The notes beneath the pieces were generated by a model. The model searched no databases. It was not told the DNA's origin and was given only the letters and a program-made list of their open reading frames with translations. A stretch of 64,000 nucleotides of DNA from PLanc-01 sp965603165. GTDB taxonomy: Bacteria; Planctomycetota; Phycisphaerae; Sedimentisphaerales; Anaerobacaceae. The translations under genes and the position numbers were made by a program. The stretch is taken from positions 1-64,000 of the forward strand of contig CBFDBY010000010.1 in the NCBI GenBank assembly GCA_965603165.1, read 5' to 3'. Positions 1-9,500 of this stretch are shown piece after piece (position 1 is the first letter of the stretch; each line of letters begins with the position of its first letter).

Positions 1-760
1 TGATATGAACCAACTCGCCGAGTTCTTTCTTCAGGATGTTGTCCTGTGGATACGCATGGCCGAGATGCTGTCGGAATCCTTCGCCAAAATCACGGCCGAT
101 ATCGGCGCCGCGCTTCCGGCCGAGCCCTTTCATGGCGGCGACGTATTCGTCGATGCCGTGGTGTTTCAGGAGCCAGTCTCGCTGGCTCTTGTGGCAGCAG
201 AGCATCTTCTCCTTCGTATCCATCACGTCGCTGATATCGACGATCATCGCGGGCGAGATGTCTGCGCCGAGCTTGTCCTTGCCATCGACCGGATCGGCAT
301 AGTACAGGTGTGGGATGGGCTCGAAGGGCTCGACGCCGGGCGTTTCGACGTTGACGACGCCGCAGCAGAAGCACGCCGTCTGCGCGAGCTTGCTGGCCAT
401 CTCGTGATCGACCATATAATCCGACGGGCTCAGCGTCAGAACGATTCTCGGCCGGACCTTGCGAACCAACTCGATGGTTTTGAGCAGGGTGGGCCGGTCG
501 TACATGATGAAGATGTCGCCGCATTCGAGACAGTGGTACTGTCCATCGAGAAGGGCGGCACCGGCGGCGGCTTCATTTTTGCGAATCTGGCTGATCTCCT
601 CGCGACTGTATTGCACGGTCCCACAATCGCCTGGCGTCATTGTTGCGATGTGAACCTGCCAGCCCCGCTTCTGAAGCAGAGCGAGCGTCCCGGCGCACAT
701 GAATTCGGCATCGTCCGGATGGGCGCCGATGCTCAAAACGACCTTGTCACTCGTCAACAT
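1..760 (-). CDS. PIG-L family N-acyl sugar deacetylase, C-terminus outside window
   Basis: This is a zinc-dependent deacetylase of the PIG-L/LmbE family, whose members remove acetyl groups from N-acetylglucosamine-type sugars. The N-terminus reads MLTSDKVVLSIGAHPDDAE. The AHPDDAE motif (residues 13-19) supplies metal ligands and the catalytic aspartate, and a later DHEMAS stretch fits the second metal-binding region. No signal peptide is visible, so it is probably cytosolic. An AGAAAGGA-type ribosome site lies about 11 bases before the ATG at 760. 253 codons are visible and no stop is reached before base 1, so the gene runs off the window. It follows the xylose isomerase gene by 25 bases on the same strand, which suggests one transcript for sugar metabolism. 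The family is secure; the substrate is not known. Confidence 0.88.
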   Translation of the reverse strand, partial: MLTSDKVVLSIGAHPDDAEFMCAGTLALLQKRGWQVHIATMTPGDCGTVQYSREEISQIRKNEAAAGAALLDGQYHCLECGDIFIMYDRPTLLKTIELVRKVRPRIVLTLSPSDYMVDHEMASKLAQTACFCCGVVNVETPGVEPFEPIPHLYYADPVDGKDKLGADISPAMIVDISDVMDTKEKMLCCHKSQRDWLLKHHGIDEYVAAMKGLGRKRGADIGRDFGEGFRQHLGHAYPQDNILKKELGELVHI

Positions 761-785
761 CCTTTGCAGCGGTCCTTTCTCTGTG

Positions 786-1820
786 TTACCCACCCATCAG
801 ATGATTCATGATCAGCATGTCCAGCTCTTCGTAGTCGCGGCCGGCGATAAGCGTATTGACCTTGGCCTCGTCGAGACTGCGAGTGAGCTCCACAAGCTTG
901 AGGAAGACGGTCCGGCTGTTGCTCAGGTGCTTGGTAGCCATCTCCGCTTTCTGGGTCCGCATGGCCTTGACGTCGAGGCCGACGAACTCGCCCTTCTTGC
1001 CGAAATCGTAGGCATCGAGAATGCGAACCTGGTTGAAGGCGCGGCGTAGATTCACCGATCCGAAGCTCTTGTCCTCGTCGAATTTCAGGCCGTTCTGGTC
1101 ATTCAAGTGCACAGTGTAGAGCTTATCGTAGGCGAGGGCAAAACCCATCTCGTCCGATGGGTCGAGCCCGGCCAGGATCGCGTGGGCCGTCTCGATATTG
1201 ACGCCGACCCGCTTGGGATCCTTCGTCAAATACCCGAGAGCCAGCGCGTGCCCCGTCGTGGGGATATATGCCTGGTCCATCGGCTCATTCGGTTTGGGCT
1301 CGATGGCGATCTGGATGTCGGGATTGTAGTCCAACATATCGTTGATGGCTTCCACGAGCCGGTCCGTCGCCAGCTTGCTATCCTTCGCCTCGCGGATGTA
1401 CGTTCCCTCGCGGGCGAGCCACAGGACGATCAACTTCGTGTCGAGCGCGACGGCAATGTCGATACAGCGCCGGCTGCGGTCCTTGGCATACTGCCGGGCC
1501 TTTGGATCGTTCGAGGTATAGGCGCCGTCGATCGTCTGCGGGTCTTCCCACAACCTCGGGGCGACAAACTCGGCCGTCAGCCCCTCATCGGCAAGCATCT
1601 TGCGGATCTGCTCGGCCTGCCTGGTGATCTCGCTGGGACCGAGCTTGTTCATGCCCGGCACGGCATCATCGTCGTGGAACTGCACGCCGTCGAAGCCGAG
1701 TTTCTTGTACAGCTTGAGCTTCTCGGCAAAGGCGATGGTGTCCCGGACCGTCGGCCCGAACGGATCGGCTCCCTCATGAATGTTCCACGGCCCGAACGAA
1801 AAGCGATATTCTCCTGCCAT
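786..1820 (-). CDS. xylA: Class I xylose isomerase
   Basis: This 344-residue protein is a metal-dependent TIM-barrel isomerase that converts D-xylose to D-xylulose (or glucose to fructose) in the cytosol. It matches the short, actinobacterial-type class I enzyme: FSFGPWN near the start, the catalytic histidine in QFHDDD, the metal-site IEPKPNEP block followed by TTGHALA, then HLNDQNGLKFDED and LDVKAMRT. The start is set at the second of two ATGs (1820). The AGGAGG sits 7 bases before it but only 1 base before the ATG at 1826. It may be co-transcribed with the PIG-L gene downstream. Its presence fits the GH10 xylanase encoded further along. Xylose is the likely substrate by family, but a related aldose cannot be excluded. 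Confidence 0.92.
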   Translation of the reverse strand: MAGEYRFSFGPWNIHEGADPFGPTVRDTIAFAEKLKLYKKLGFDGVQFHDDDAVPGMNKLGPSEITRQAEQIRKMLADEGLTAEFVAPRLWEDPQTIDGAYTSNDPKARQYAKDRSRRCIDIAVALDTKLIVLWLAREGTYIREAKDSKLATDRLVEAINDMLDYNPDIQIAIEPKPNEPMDQAYIPTTGHALALGYLTKDPKRVGVNIETAHAILAGLDPSDEMGFALAYDKLYTVHLNDQNGLKFDEDKSFGSVNLRRAFNQVRILDAYDFGKKGEFVGLDVKAMRTQKAEMATKHLSNSRTVFLKLVELTRSLDEAKVNTLIAGRDYEELDMLIMNHLMGG

Positions 1821-2038
1821 TCTCATGCCTCCTTATAATAATAGCACGTCACACTGATTTTCAGGTCCGCTTTGCGGCGCCGCCAACACACACGTTGCTG
1901 CCGTGCGAACACGATGAGCCGCCCGTTCAGGCACGCAGCTCCGGCCCGACATCATAGCACAGTCTGCCCGAACCGACAATCTCGCTCATGATCTTGCCGC
2001 AGGTCGAAGGCGCACACGCAGGCTCCCCTCTGAGCCGC

Positions 2039-5000
2039 TTACCGGCCCGGTGGATTTGGCTGTGCAAGAATCGCGAGGGCATGTCGGGCATAGTGCCCTC
2101 GCAGGTCATGGGAGTACTCCCCGAGGATCTTTGCCCCGAGGTCCTCGTAGTCACCGCAACGATATAGAGCGCGGGCCAGGATCAGCTCGCGAAGGGAAGA
2201 TTCGCGCGTGGACGTATCCGTCGAACTGGGGGGAATATTGTGTGTGGCAACGTCAATACTCGTATAGGCGTGGCCGGTCATCCCGGGTTTGCCGAGCAAC
2301 TCGGCAAGCGGCTCGGCCGCCGCCGGGGCCGCGAGGGTCTCCAATGCGACAGCCACGGCCCGGTGGTGGGACATCGCATGCTCCGGGCCCAACTGCCTGA
2401 CCTTGGCCAGGATCGGCTCGACGGCCTCTTCCCGGCGCGTCCGGCCCACGGCGATGATCAGACTATCCAAGGAACTCATGCTCGGGCCGAATTGGCCCAT
2501 TCCGGTATACTTCCAGCCCTCATCCCACTCGCGTGCCTCCACAGTCTTCACCAGTGCCTCGGCACCGGTCGGATCGCCCATGATGCCGAGGATGTGGGCA
2601 TATGTGAGCTTTGCCTGTTCCGAATCGGCACTGGCGTAGGCGTCGCGGAGCAGCGGCAGAGCCTCTTGCGACTGGGCGAAGATGACCTCAATCCCCTGGT
2701 AGTCGTTCAAGACCGTCTGGACCGCCTGCTCGATTCTTTCCTGCGACAGAGGGAACGAGTCCTGCTGGCCGAGCACTTCGGCGGGTAGATTGCCTTTCTC
2801 CACGAGATGTCGCTGCAATTCGCGGATGTCGATGTCACGCAGGCTCTTGCCCGAACGGACGGCCGTAGCCGCGGCGACACCGGCCGCGTAGCCCTGGTTC
2901 TGAACGTCAGGCTGCATCCGAATGACCGGCATCACATCGCGATGGGCGCTGACCGCCAGGCCCGTGACGAGGATGCCTTCCAGGCCCCTCGGCAGCAGGC
3001 AGCGGTAGGGGACGTGGCAGGGCAGGGACTCGCGGTCCGGGGGGCGGAGCATGAACATCGGATGGATTGTGAAGCCGTGCGAGTCGAAATTGCTGTTGGC
3101 CTGCACGACCGTGTCGCCGAATGTGCGGCCGAGATAAACGTCCATGGGCGAGAGGAAGAAATCGCCGACGACCTGCCGTCGCTCCCGACTGTCGATGAGC
3201 TGCCCGAGGTCATAGGCATCGTCGAATTTCTTCCGACCCGCGAGGAATGATTGCCACGCGTCGACCACGTCAAGGTCGTCGATGAAGGCATAGTCCGTGT
3301 TGGTGTATCGCGCCCCCAAATCCCACGGAGGCAAGCCCGTCCCCTGGACGGCGATATGCTCGTCCGTGATGTAGATGGGCTGAGCTCCGGCGGCTGCGGC
3401 AATTGCGGCGCTGCCGGTCGCGTCGACGACCGCTCTGGCCAGAACCACGCCGCGGCCCTGCGGCGTGGCGACCACCACGCCCTTTACCTGATTGCCATCG
3501 ACAAAGGCGCCGCAGCCAAGCGTGCCGTACCAGATATCGGCCCCGGCCTTTCGGAGTTCCCGCCGGTACCATTCGATCTTGATCTGGCTGTTCCACGCCT
3601 GGCCCCGTCCGCTTCCGCCCTCGGCTTCGCCGCCGAGTTCAGCCAGTCCTTGATCGATCTCCTTTGTGAAGCCTTCGCGATGGCCGTGGTAGTACTTCCC
3701 GATCAGGCCCATTGTGCCGACGCCGCCCAGACCGTGGAGGTATTCCACAACGAGCGTGCTGGCCCCCTGGCGCGCGGCCGCGATGCCCGCCGGCGCACCA
3801 CCGGTGCCGCCACCGACAACCACAACATCATAAGCGCCGAGGACAGGGATTGTCCGCTCTGCGGCTTTCACGTACTTCGTCTCCGGACCCGTGCGTATCC
3901 ATGCCTGGTCTTCGCGAACGTCGCCGGCCGTGACGGGCTCACCCTCTCGCGCGGCAAGCCGGAGGCGGCGAGGCGAAGCGATTCTTCGAGCTTCGGCCGC
4001 CGCGGCCGCACCAACGCGGCTGCCGACCTCCATCAATTCGAGCGGTCGCAACAACTTTTCCGCCGCCCGGCGTGAGACGTCGACGCAGCCGCCAAGAACG
4101 TACAAACACTTCACCCGAGCGGGCCGGAAGACATCCAGATCGACCTTCTCTGCGCCGGGCCACACACAACAGACGCGTTCCTTGCCCTTCATGTGGTCCG
4201 CCGGAACGTGGAACAGTATCTCGGATGCATCCACCTGCCCCGGGTGCCACGTCTTATCGCGGGCGATCTGCTCGACCCCGGCGAGCGTGGCAAAGGAGCC
4301 GTCCTTCACGGGAATCTCGAGGGTATACTCGATCGCCGGATAGATATTCCCATCCCCGTCATATACGGGGGCGCGTAGCTCTCGGGCTTGCATGTGCTCT
4401 GCGTAGCGAGGCTGGCCGCCGATGATGATTCGCTTGAACGTCTGCACGCCCGTCGGATACAGCGTGAATGGCACGCCGGCCATCCTTGCGATGGTTGCCT
4501 GCGGCGAGGCGTCGATGATGACCTTGGCGATGACGGCCTGCCGACCCGAGCGATTCGTCATCACAATACCGGCAGGCTTGCCGCTGCCATCACATAGAAG
4601 CTCCGTGCCATAGCAGCCATACAGGAACGACACGCCGGCGTTGAGCAGCGCATCATCAAGGACCCGCTTGACTTGCATCGGCGTCGGCGGCGTCCGCCGT
4701 GCAGTTCTGCGAGTCGTTCCGTCGTCCGGCTTGGTTAGCACAATCTCGCCCAGGAGCACCCGGCTGACCTCGGGGGATTTCCTCACGGCAAATCTCAGAT
4801 AGCGACTCTTCCGGCCGACAGGGACCGTCAACCGGATCGCGGCCTCTTCGAACGACCCTTGCCCGAGCCGCTCGTTCTCAACGATCCCGATCTGTTGCCA
4901 TTGCTCTTTGTCGTCACTGGCGAAAACGGTAACGTCCGCCACCTCGAAATCGTCGTTTCGCTGATAGATCAAGACATGGGCGTCACCGACGACCTGTTCG

Positions 5001-5539
5001 CCGTCGAGATGGACCAGGATACGTACATCCCCGTTGTACTGAACGCTCTGGGCCGGCGCGCTGTGCCATTTGCCATCGTTGAGAGCCGTCGCTGACGGGG
5101 AATCCCTGTGCGGCGAGGAGGACTCCACATCCGCCTCGTAGGTGAACGGTATGGGGTCGCCCAATGGCCTCGCGGTCTCCGGTTCGGCAAAAATGGCTCT
5201 GGCCAGCGGGGATATCGGCTCTTCGTGCGGCTTGAGCCACAAGCGGTAGGTGCCACAAATATCCTCACCGAGGTACGGACGAGGAGCGGCCAGGAAGACG
5301 CGGGCCCCGTTTTGGGCCGCCGAAACCGCCGCCGCCACGCCGCCGGAGGTCCCCCCGACGACGACCACGTCAACCTCATGGAGGACGGGAATTTCCCTCG
5401 CCGACTCCATGAGAACGTCGCCGGCAGGAAACCCCGAAACACCGTCGTCTCGGCCGGTTGACATCAGGGAGCATCCCGTCGGAGTGGCTAACAGGAGGAG
5501 AAACAAAAGGCGAGCAGGCCTTCGGAGCCGTTCCTGCAT
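2039..5539 (-). CDS. Large secreted double FAD-dependent oxidoreductase with inserted beta-sandwich and C-terminal repeats
   Basis: This 1166-residue protein has a hydrophobic N-terminus ending in TPTGC (Cys23), a weak lipobox, so it is probably exported and perhaps lipid-anchored. Two FAD_oxidored-type dinucleotide folds are visible: VVVVGGTSGG near residues 57-67 and VVVVGGGTGG near 572-581. The first module is interrupted at about residues 150-270 by a segment resembling a discoidin/F5-8C beta-sandwich (VTVFASDDKEQW, then SRYLRFAVRK). The second module is continuous. From about residue 1000 to the end there are alanine/leucine-rich helical repeats like HEAT repeats. A GGAAAGGA ribosome site precedes the ATG. 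Proteins of this family are common in planctomycetes and Bacteroidetes glycan loci, but I know of no assigned reaction. Confidence 0.82.
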   Translation of the reverse strand: MQERLRRPARLLFLLLLATPTGCSLMSTGRDDGVSGFPAGDVLMESAREIPVLHEVDVVVVGGTSGGVAAAVSAAQNGARVFLAAPRPYLGEDICGTYRLWLKPHEEPISPLARAIFAEPETARPLGDPIPFTYEADVESSSPHRDSPSATALNDGKWHSAPAQSVQYNGDVRILVHLDGEQVVGDAHVLIYQRNDDFEVADVTVFASDDKEQWQQIGIVENERLGQGSFEEAAIRLTVPVGRKSRYLRFAVRKSPEVSRVLLGEIVLTKPDDGTTRRTARRTPPTPMQVKRVLDDALLNAGVSFLYGCYGTELLCDGSGKPAGIVMTNRSGRQAVIAKVIIDASPQATIARMAGVPFTLYPTGVQTFKRIIIGGQPRYAEHMQARELRAPVYDGDGNIYPAIEYTLEIPVKDGSFATLAGVEQIARDKTWHPGQVDASEILFHVPADHMKGKERVCCVWPGAEKVDLDVFRPARVKCLYVLGGCVDVSRRAAEKLLRPLELMEVGSRVGAAAAAEARRIASPRRLRLAAREGEPVTAGDVREDQAWIRTGPETKYVKAAERTIPVLGAYDVVVVGGGTGGAPAGIAAARQGASTLVVEYLHGLGGVGTMGLIGKYYHGHREGFTKEIDQGLAELGGEAEGGSGRGQAWNSQIKIEWYRRELRKAGADIWYGTLGCGAFVDGNQVKGVVVATPQGRGVVLARAVVDATGSAAIAAAAGAQPIYITDEHIAVQGTGLPPWDLGARYTNTDYAFIDDLDVVDAWQSFLAGRKKFDDAYDLGQLIDSRERRQVVGDFFLSPMDVYLGRTFGDTVVQANSNFDSHGFTIHPMFMLRPPDRESLPCHVPYRCLLPRGLEGILVTGLAVSAHRDVMPVIRMQPDVQNQGYAAGVAAATAVRSGKSLRDIDIRELQRHLVEKGNLPAEVLGQQDSFPLSQERIEQAVQTVLNDYQGIEVIFAQSQEALPLLRDAYASADSEQAKLTYAHILGIMGDPTGAEALVKTVEAREWDEGWKYTGMGQFGPSMSSLDSLIIAVGRTRREEAVEPILAKVRQLGPEHAMSHHRAVAVALETLAAPAAAEPLAELLGKPGMTGHAYTSIDVATHNIPPSSTDTSTRESSLRELILARALYRCGDYEDLGAKILGEYSHDLRGHYARHALAILAQPNPPGR

Positions 5540-5994
5540 GATCGCATCCTTTCCAAGTCCGGCCGATAAGCAACCGTCTACGTATCCGGTCTCCCAAAGG
5601 CCATAACGGCACGAAATCGCGCTTATGGCCTCATTATCACGGTCTTCGACCGATTTTCAACCGCAAATCAACCTGCGACCATACAGAAAAACCATCGAAA
5701 ACATGTAACAAAAGCTGCGAAGCAGCGTCGTAGATAATAGAGATTCGGCGTTGTGGGTATCCGTGCGGTCCGGACCATTGGCTGAGGAAAGGCGGAACGT
5801 GTAGATCATGGGGCTTGGTGCGAGCATCATTGTTCGAGGCTTCTCCGTACCCATTCCTAATGAGTACCCAAGAGGGCATGGCAAATCCTGGCGGTGGAGA
5901 ACAATGCCATGATACATTGCAGTCCAATCCATGCCGGAAGTCTTGCCCCTCGCTATGGCCCCCTTCACAATACGCACTCGGTCTCTACGAATTC
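5540..5994. other. Intergenic stretch, no gene recognised
   Basis: This is the first half of a roughly 1-kb stretch without an intact gene. Reading frames of about 100 codons exist on the minus strand, but none has a recognisable domain or a convincing ribosome site. It holds the inverted repeat at 5598-5631 next to the oxidoreductase gene, and a short GCTGC-GAA-GCAGC hairpin near 5714-5726 with no T-tract. Confidence 0.5.
5598..5631. promoter_or_regulatory. Inverted repeat upstream of the double-FAD gene, possible operator
   Basis: AGGCCATAA (5598-5606) and TTATGGCCT (5623-5631) form a perfect 9-base inverted repeat with a 16-base spacer. It lies about 60-90 bases before the start codon at 5539. 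Its position and form fit a dimeric repressor site, but a hairpin or chance palindrome is also possible. Confidence 0.35.
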
Positions 5995-6307
5995 CAATCT
6001 GCGGCTGCGGCCGTCCTCGACGGTTCTCAGCATGCAGCTACCCTCTCTGGCGGCGAAGATGCGGCCTGTAAGGTCGCCGGTCCCACCACGACCGGCGCGA
6101 GTCGCGGTATCCACTGCCACGGCTCATCACCTACGGTGTCCAACTGCCATGTCCTGCGGATTCTCAGCGTCGGTATGGAAGGGGGGGGCAAACGCGTTGC
6201 TGCGCGTTTGCGATCCCCAACCCGCAGGCGACACCAAACCCACGATCGCCAACAGCGTCTTCGCCGCCTATTATCAATTAACAACGGTCATGCATTCCCA
6301 AGAGTGA
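5995..6307 (+). pseudogene. Decayed fragment of a parallel beta-helix (PbH1) protein gene
   Basis: One frame reads AAAVLDGSQHA, GGEDAACKVAG, TTTGASRGIHC and GSSPTVSNCH. This is the wording of planctomycete beta-helix repeats (compare VLTGFTITGG and ASPTITKNVIT in the intact gene at 6536). After a run of eight G (6181-6188) the similarity jumps to another frame, which reads GDTKPTIANSVFA before a stop. The coding signal therefore survives only as a frameshifted piece without a start codon or signal peptide. The G run may be the original slippage site. The next 230 bases up to the intact gene hold nothing I can recognise. Confidence 0.5.
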
Positions 6308-6535
6308 GGGTGAGAATAGACCATGGGCAGGGGGCTCTGGCAAATCCCATTTCGGAAGCACAAACAAGCCCATTGCGGCGGTCTGGCCGACGTGTGGGAG
6401 CGTGGGGTCCGAGAATGGCCTTCAGAAGGCGTTCTTTCTCAGCATAGCAGAGTCAACTGAAGATGTTCGGAGGTTTTCTGCCACGACGAGCTGTTGATGC
6501 GGCGACAAATCCACGAGTGAGGGAAAGGAATCGTT

Positions 6536-9500
6536 ATGAGAAGAGTGCTTTATTCGGGTTTCATTCTGCTTGTCTTCCTGGGGTCAGTCTCCACTGCAGC
6601 CGTGCGGCACGTACCGAACGAGTATCCCTCGATCCAGCGGGCCATCAACGACTGTAACGACGGCGATACCGTCATCGTCAGTCCCGGCATCTACTATGAG
6701 ACGATCAACTTCAGCGGCAAGAACATCGTACTGACAAGCACGGACCCCAACGATCCCAAGGTCGTCGGATATACGATCATCAATGCCGACGCCGACGGTA
6801 CCGTCGTGACCTTCGAGAATCGCGAGACCCGAAGAGCCGTCCTGACCGGCTTTACCATCACCGGCGGCTTCGGAACCCTCACCGAGTGGTCGGGCGAATA
6901 CGACAAGTACTTTGAAGGCGCCGGTATCTACTGCCGCAATGCTTCGCCGACGATCACCAAGAACGTGATAACGAATAACCACGGGCCGTTTTCCGATCAG
7001 CAGGTCGGGGACCGCTACGTGTATACATACTCAGACGGCGGCGGTATCTACTGCACAGGTGGAGCCAGGATTGCGCACAACGTGATCTACAACAACTCCG
7101 CTTTTGCCGGTGGGGGAATCTACGCTGGCGCCAGCGATGTCGCCGATAACATCATCTACAAGAATTCCGCCTACTGGGGTGGCGGCGTTTACATCTATAG
7201 CGGTTCTCTGGTGAACAACACGATTGTGAACAATGATTGCAGCAAGGACCCGCAATACGGCCGGGGCGGGAATGTCTATGCCTACATCAGCTACTCCGAC
7301 AATCTCGTTGTGGCCAACAACAACATCTGTGGGGCCACCTCCGGAGGGGGCCTATACTACTCCATGAAACCTCGCTCAGACGCGATCCGCTTCAATAATC
7401 TCTGGAATAACGCACCCGCAAACTACGGCTTCGAGGACACGCGGACCTATGACGCGATCTACGGAGAGCAGGCCGATTGGACCGGCCGGTTCGGGAATAT
7501 CTCCGCGGACCCATTGTTCGCTGACCCATGGGGCAACGATTTCCATTTGCAGCCGATCTCGCCGTGCGTCAGCGCGGGCGATCCAAATGCTGTCCCCGGG
7601 CAAACTGCGACGGACATTGATGGGGATCCGCGCGTATTTGCCATGCGCGTGGACATCGGAGCCGATGAGCATATTGGCTACGTCAAGCCTCTCGCCAGCG
7701 CCGGTGCGGATCAGCACGTGATGGCGCCCGAGCCGGTTACGCTGGACGGCGGCGGGAGCTATTTCTCCGATCCGAACGGCCCAAAGACATACGAGTGGTC
7801 CCAGACCCGGGGGCCGACGATCGAACTCAGCGACGCCACGGCAGAAGGGCCTTCTTTCACGCCGCCGGCGGAAGGGTGGTACGTCTTCGAACTGGTGGTG
7901 GGCGACGGCCAGCACATCAGCGAGGCGGACCGAATCCTTGTCGTGGTGGGCAACGAGCAGCCCGTGGCTAACGCCGGAGTTGACCGATTGCTGCCCGTGA
8001 CAGAGTACGCGATGTTGGATGGCTCGAAATCCAGCGATGCCGATCCGCCCGACGGGCTGACCTACATGTGGACTCAAATCGAAGGACCCAACGTGACCCT
8101 CCAAGCCGCGAACACTGCGGCACCGTACTTTCAGTGCCTGGAGGAAGGCATCTACGGCTTCGAACTCGTCGTGAGCGACGGATTTGTCGATAGTGAGCCG
8201 GATACAGTCAAGCTCGAAGCGTCCGCATGGACGCTCGGGGGCGAGTTCGCGGAGGTCACGGACTACGAGGCCGGGGATTTCTACCATCCGGACGTCGCCG
8301 GGACCACGGTCGTCTTTGCCGGCGGCGAGTATAGCGCCGGACTCTGGACCGTTGGTTGCATGGACACCCAATCCGGCAGAATGGAGATCTTTGACGTTGG
8401 GGCCGTCGATGCCATGCCAAAGATCGACGGCCACCGCGTCGTCTGGACGGCCGGCTCCACGACTGGACGCGTGTGCACGAGCGTGGCCCTTGGGGACCGG
8501 ATCACGGGTCAGGCTGCGCTCCTGCGCGCGGCTACGGCCACCGAGTCCTACGGCTATCCCGCAATCTCCGGAAACAAGATCGTCTGGGCACATCATCGAA
8601 ACGTCAACACACAGAACGCCGCTAACTACGCCGAATCGCTGTACGATATCGGCGGCGTCGATATTGCGGACCAGGCCAGTCCGATCTATTTCACCATTGC
8701 CGAGCAGGTCGGCCGAGGCGAGCCGTTCCCCTACATCGCCAACTACCGCTATACGAACGACGAACCCGTGGATATCTGCGGCGATATCGTCGTGTGGGAA
8801 GGCGATGGCGACATCTTCGGCGCCGATCTCTCGGATCTGAGCGACATCAAGGTCTTCCCGATCTGCACGGCCCCGGAGCGTCAGCACGATCCGGCGGTCT
8901 CCGGCCACATCGCGGTCTGGACGGACGAACGGGATGACGTCGGAGACATCTATGCCGCCGACATTTCCGATCCGGACAACATTCGCGAGTTCGAGGTCTG
9001 GGTGGGGCCGGGGTGGCAATTGCAGCCCGACATTGACGGCCCGCTGATTGCCTACCTTGACGGCGACGACTATTACGGAGACATTCGAACCTGTTGTCTC
9101 ACGAGGGAATACGGCGTCACGCACTTCCCGCTCGGAGGATCGAGAGCGCACTACTACGGATCGGGACCTCAGATCGATGGCTCCACGATCGTCTGGCAAT
9201 ACAGCAGCCGGATCCGGATGGTTTCCTTCGACTTCGCGTATAGCCTGACTGAGGGGCCGATTCAGAACCTTGCCACGGGCAAGCGCTACGACTACATCCA
9301 ACACGCCATCGACGCCGTCGACGAGAGTGTGTCTGCGCCCGCCCCTTCCCGAAGCGGGCGCACCAATGGCGCGGCCGTGGCTGATGGCGTCGTCATCACG
9401 GTCGAGCCGGGAATCTACAACGATAAGGTCCGCTTCAAAGGCAAGAACCTACTGCTGACTTCAGTCGATCCTGAGGACACAGCGGTGCGGGCCGCCACGA

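Noticed and set aside
5..811. 268-codon open frame on the plus strand at the window start
   Set aside because: It is antisense to the PIG-L gene, whose AHPDDAE motif is clear.
5657..5977. 106-codon frame on the minus strand
   Set aside because: No domain, no ribosome site and composition unlike the neighbouring genes.
6189..6210. Hairpin CAAACGCG-TTGCTG-CGCGTTTG inside the decayed beta-helix gene
   Set aside because: No T-tract and no gene next to it to control; probably incidental, though noted.
7376..9304. 642-codon open frame on the minus strand inside the beta-helix gene
   Set aside because: It is antisense to a gene with signal peptide and clear domains, has no recognisable content, and such long antisense frames are common in GC-rich DNA.
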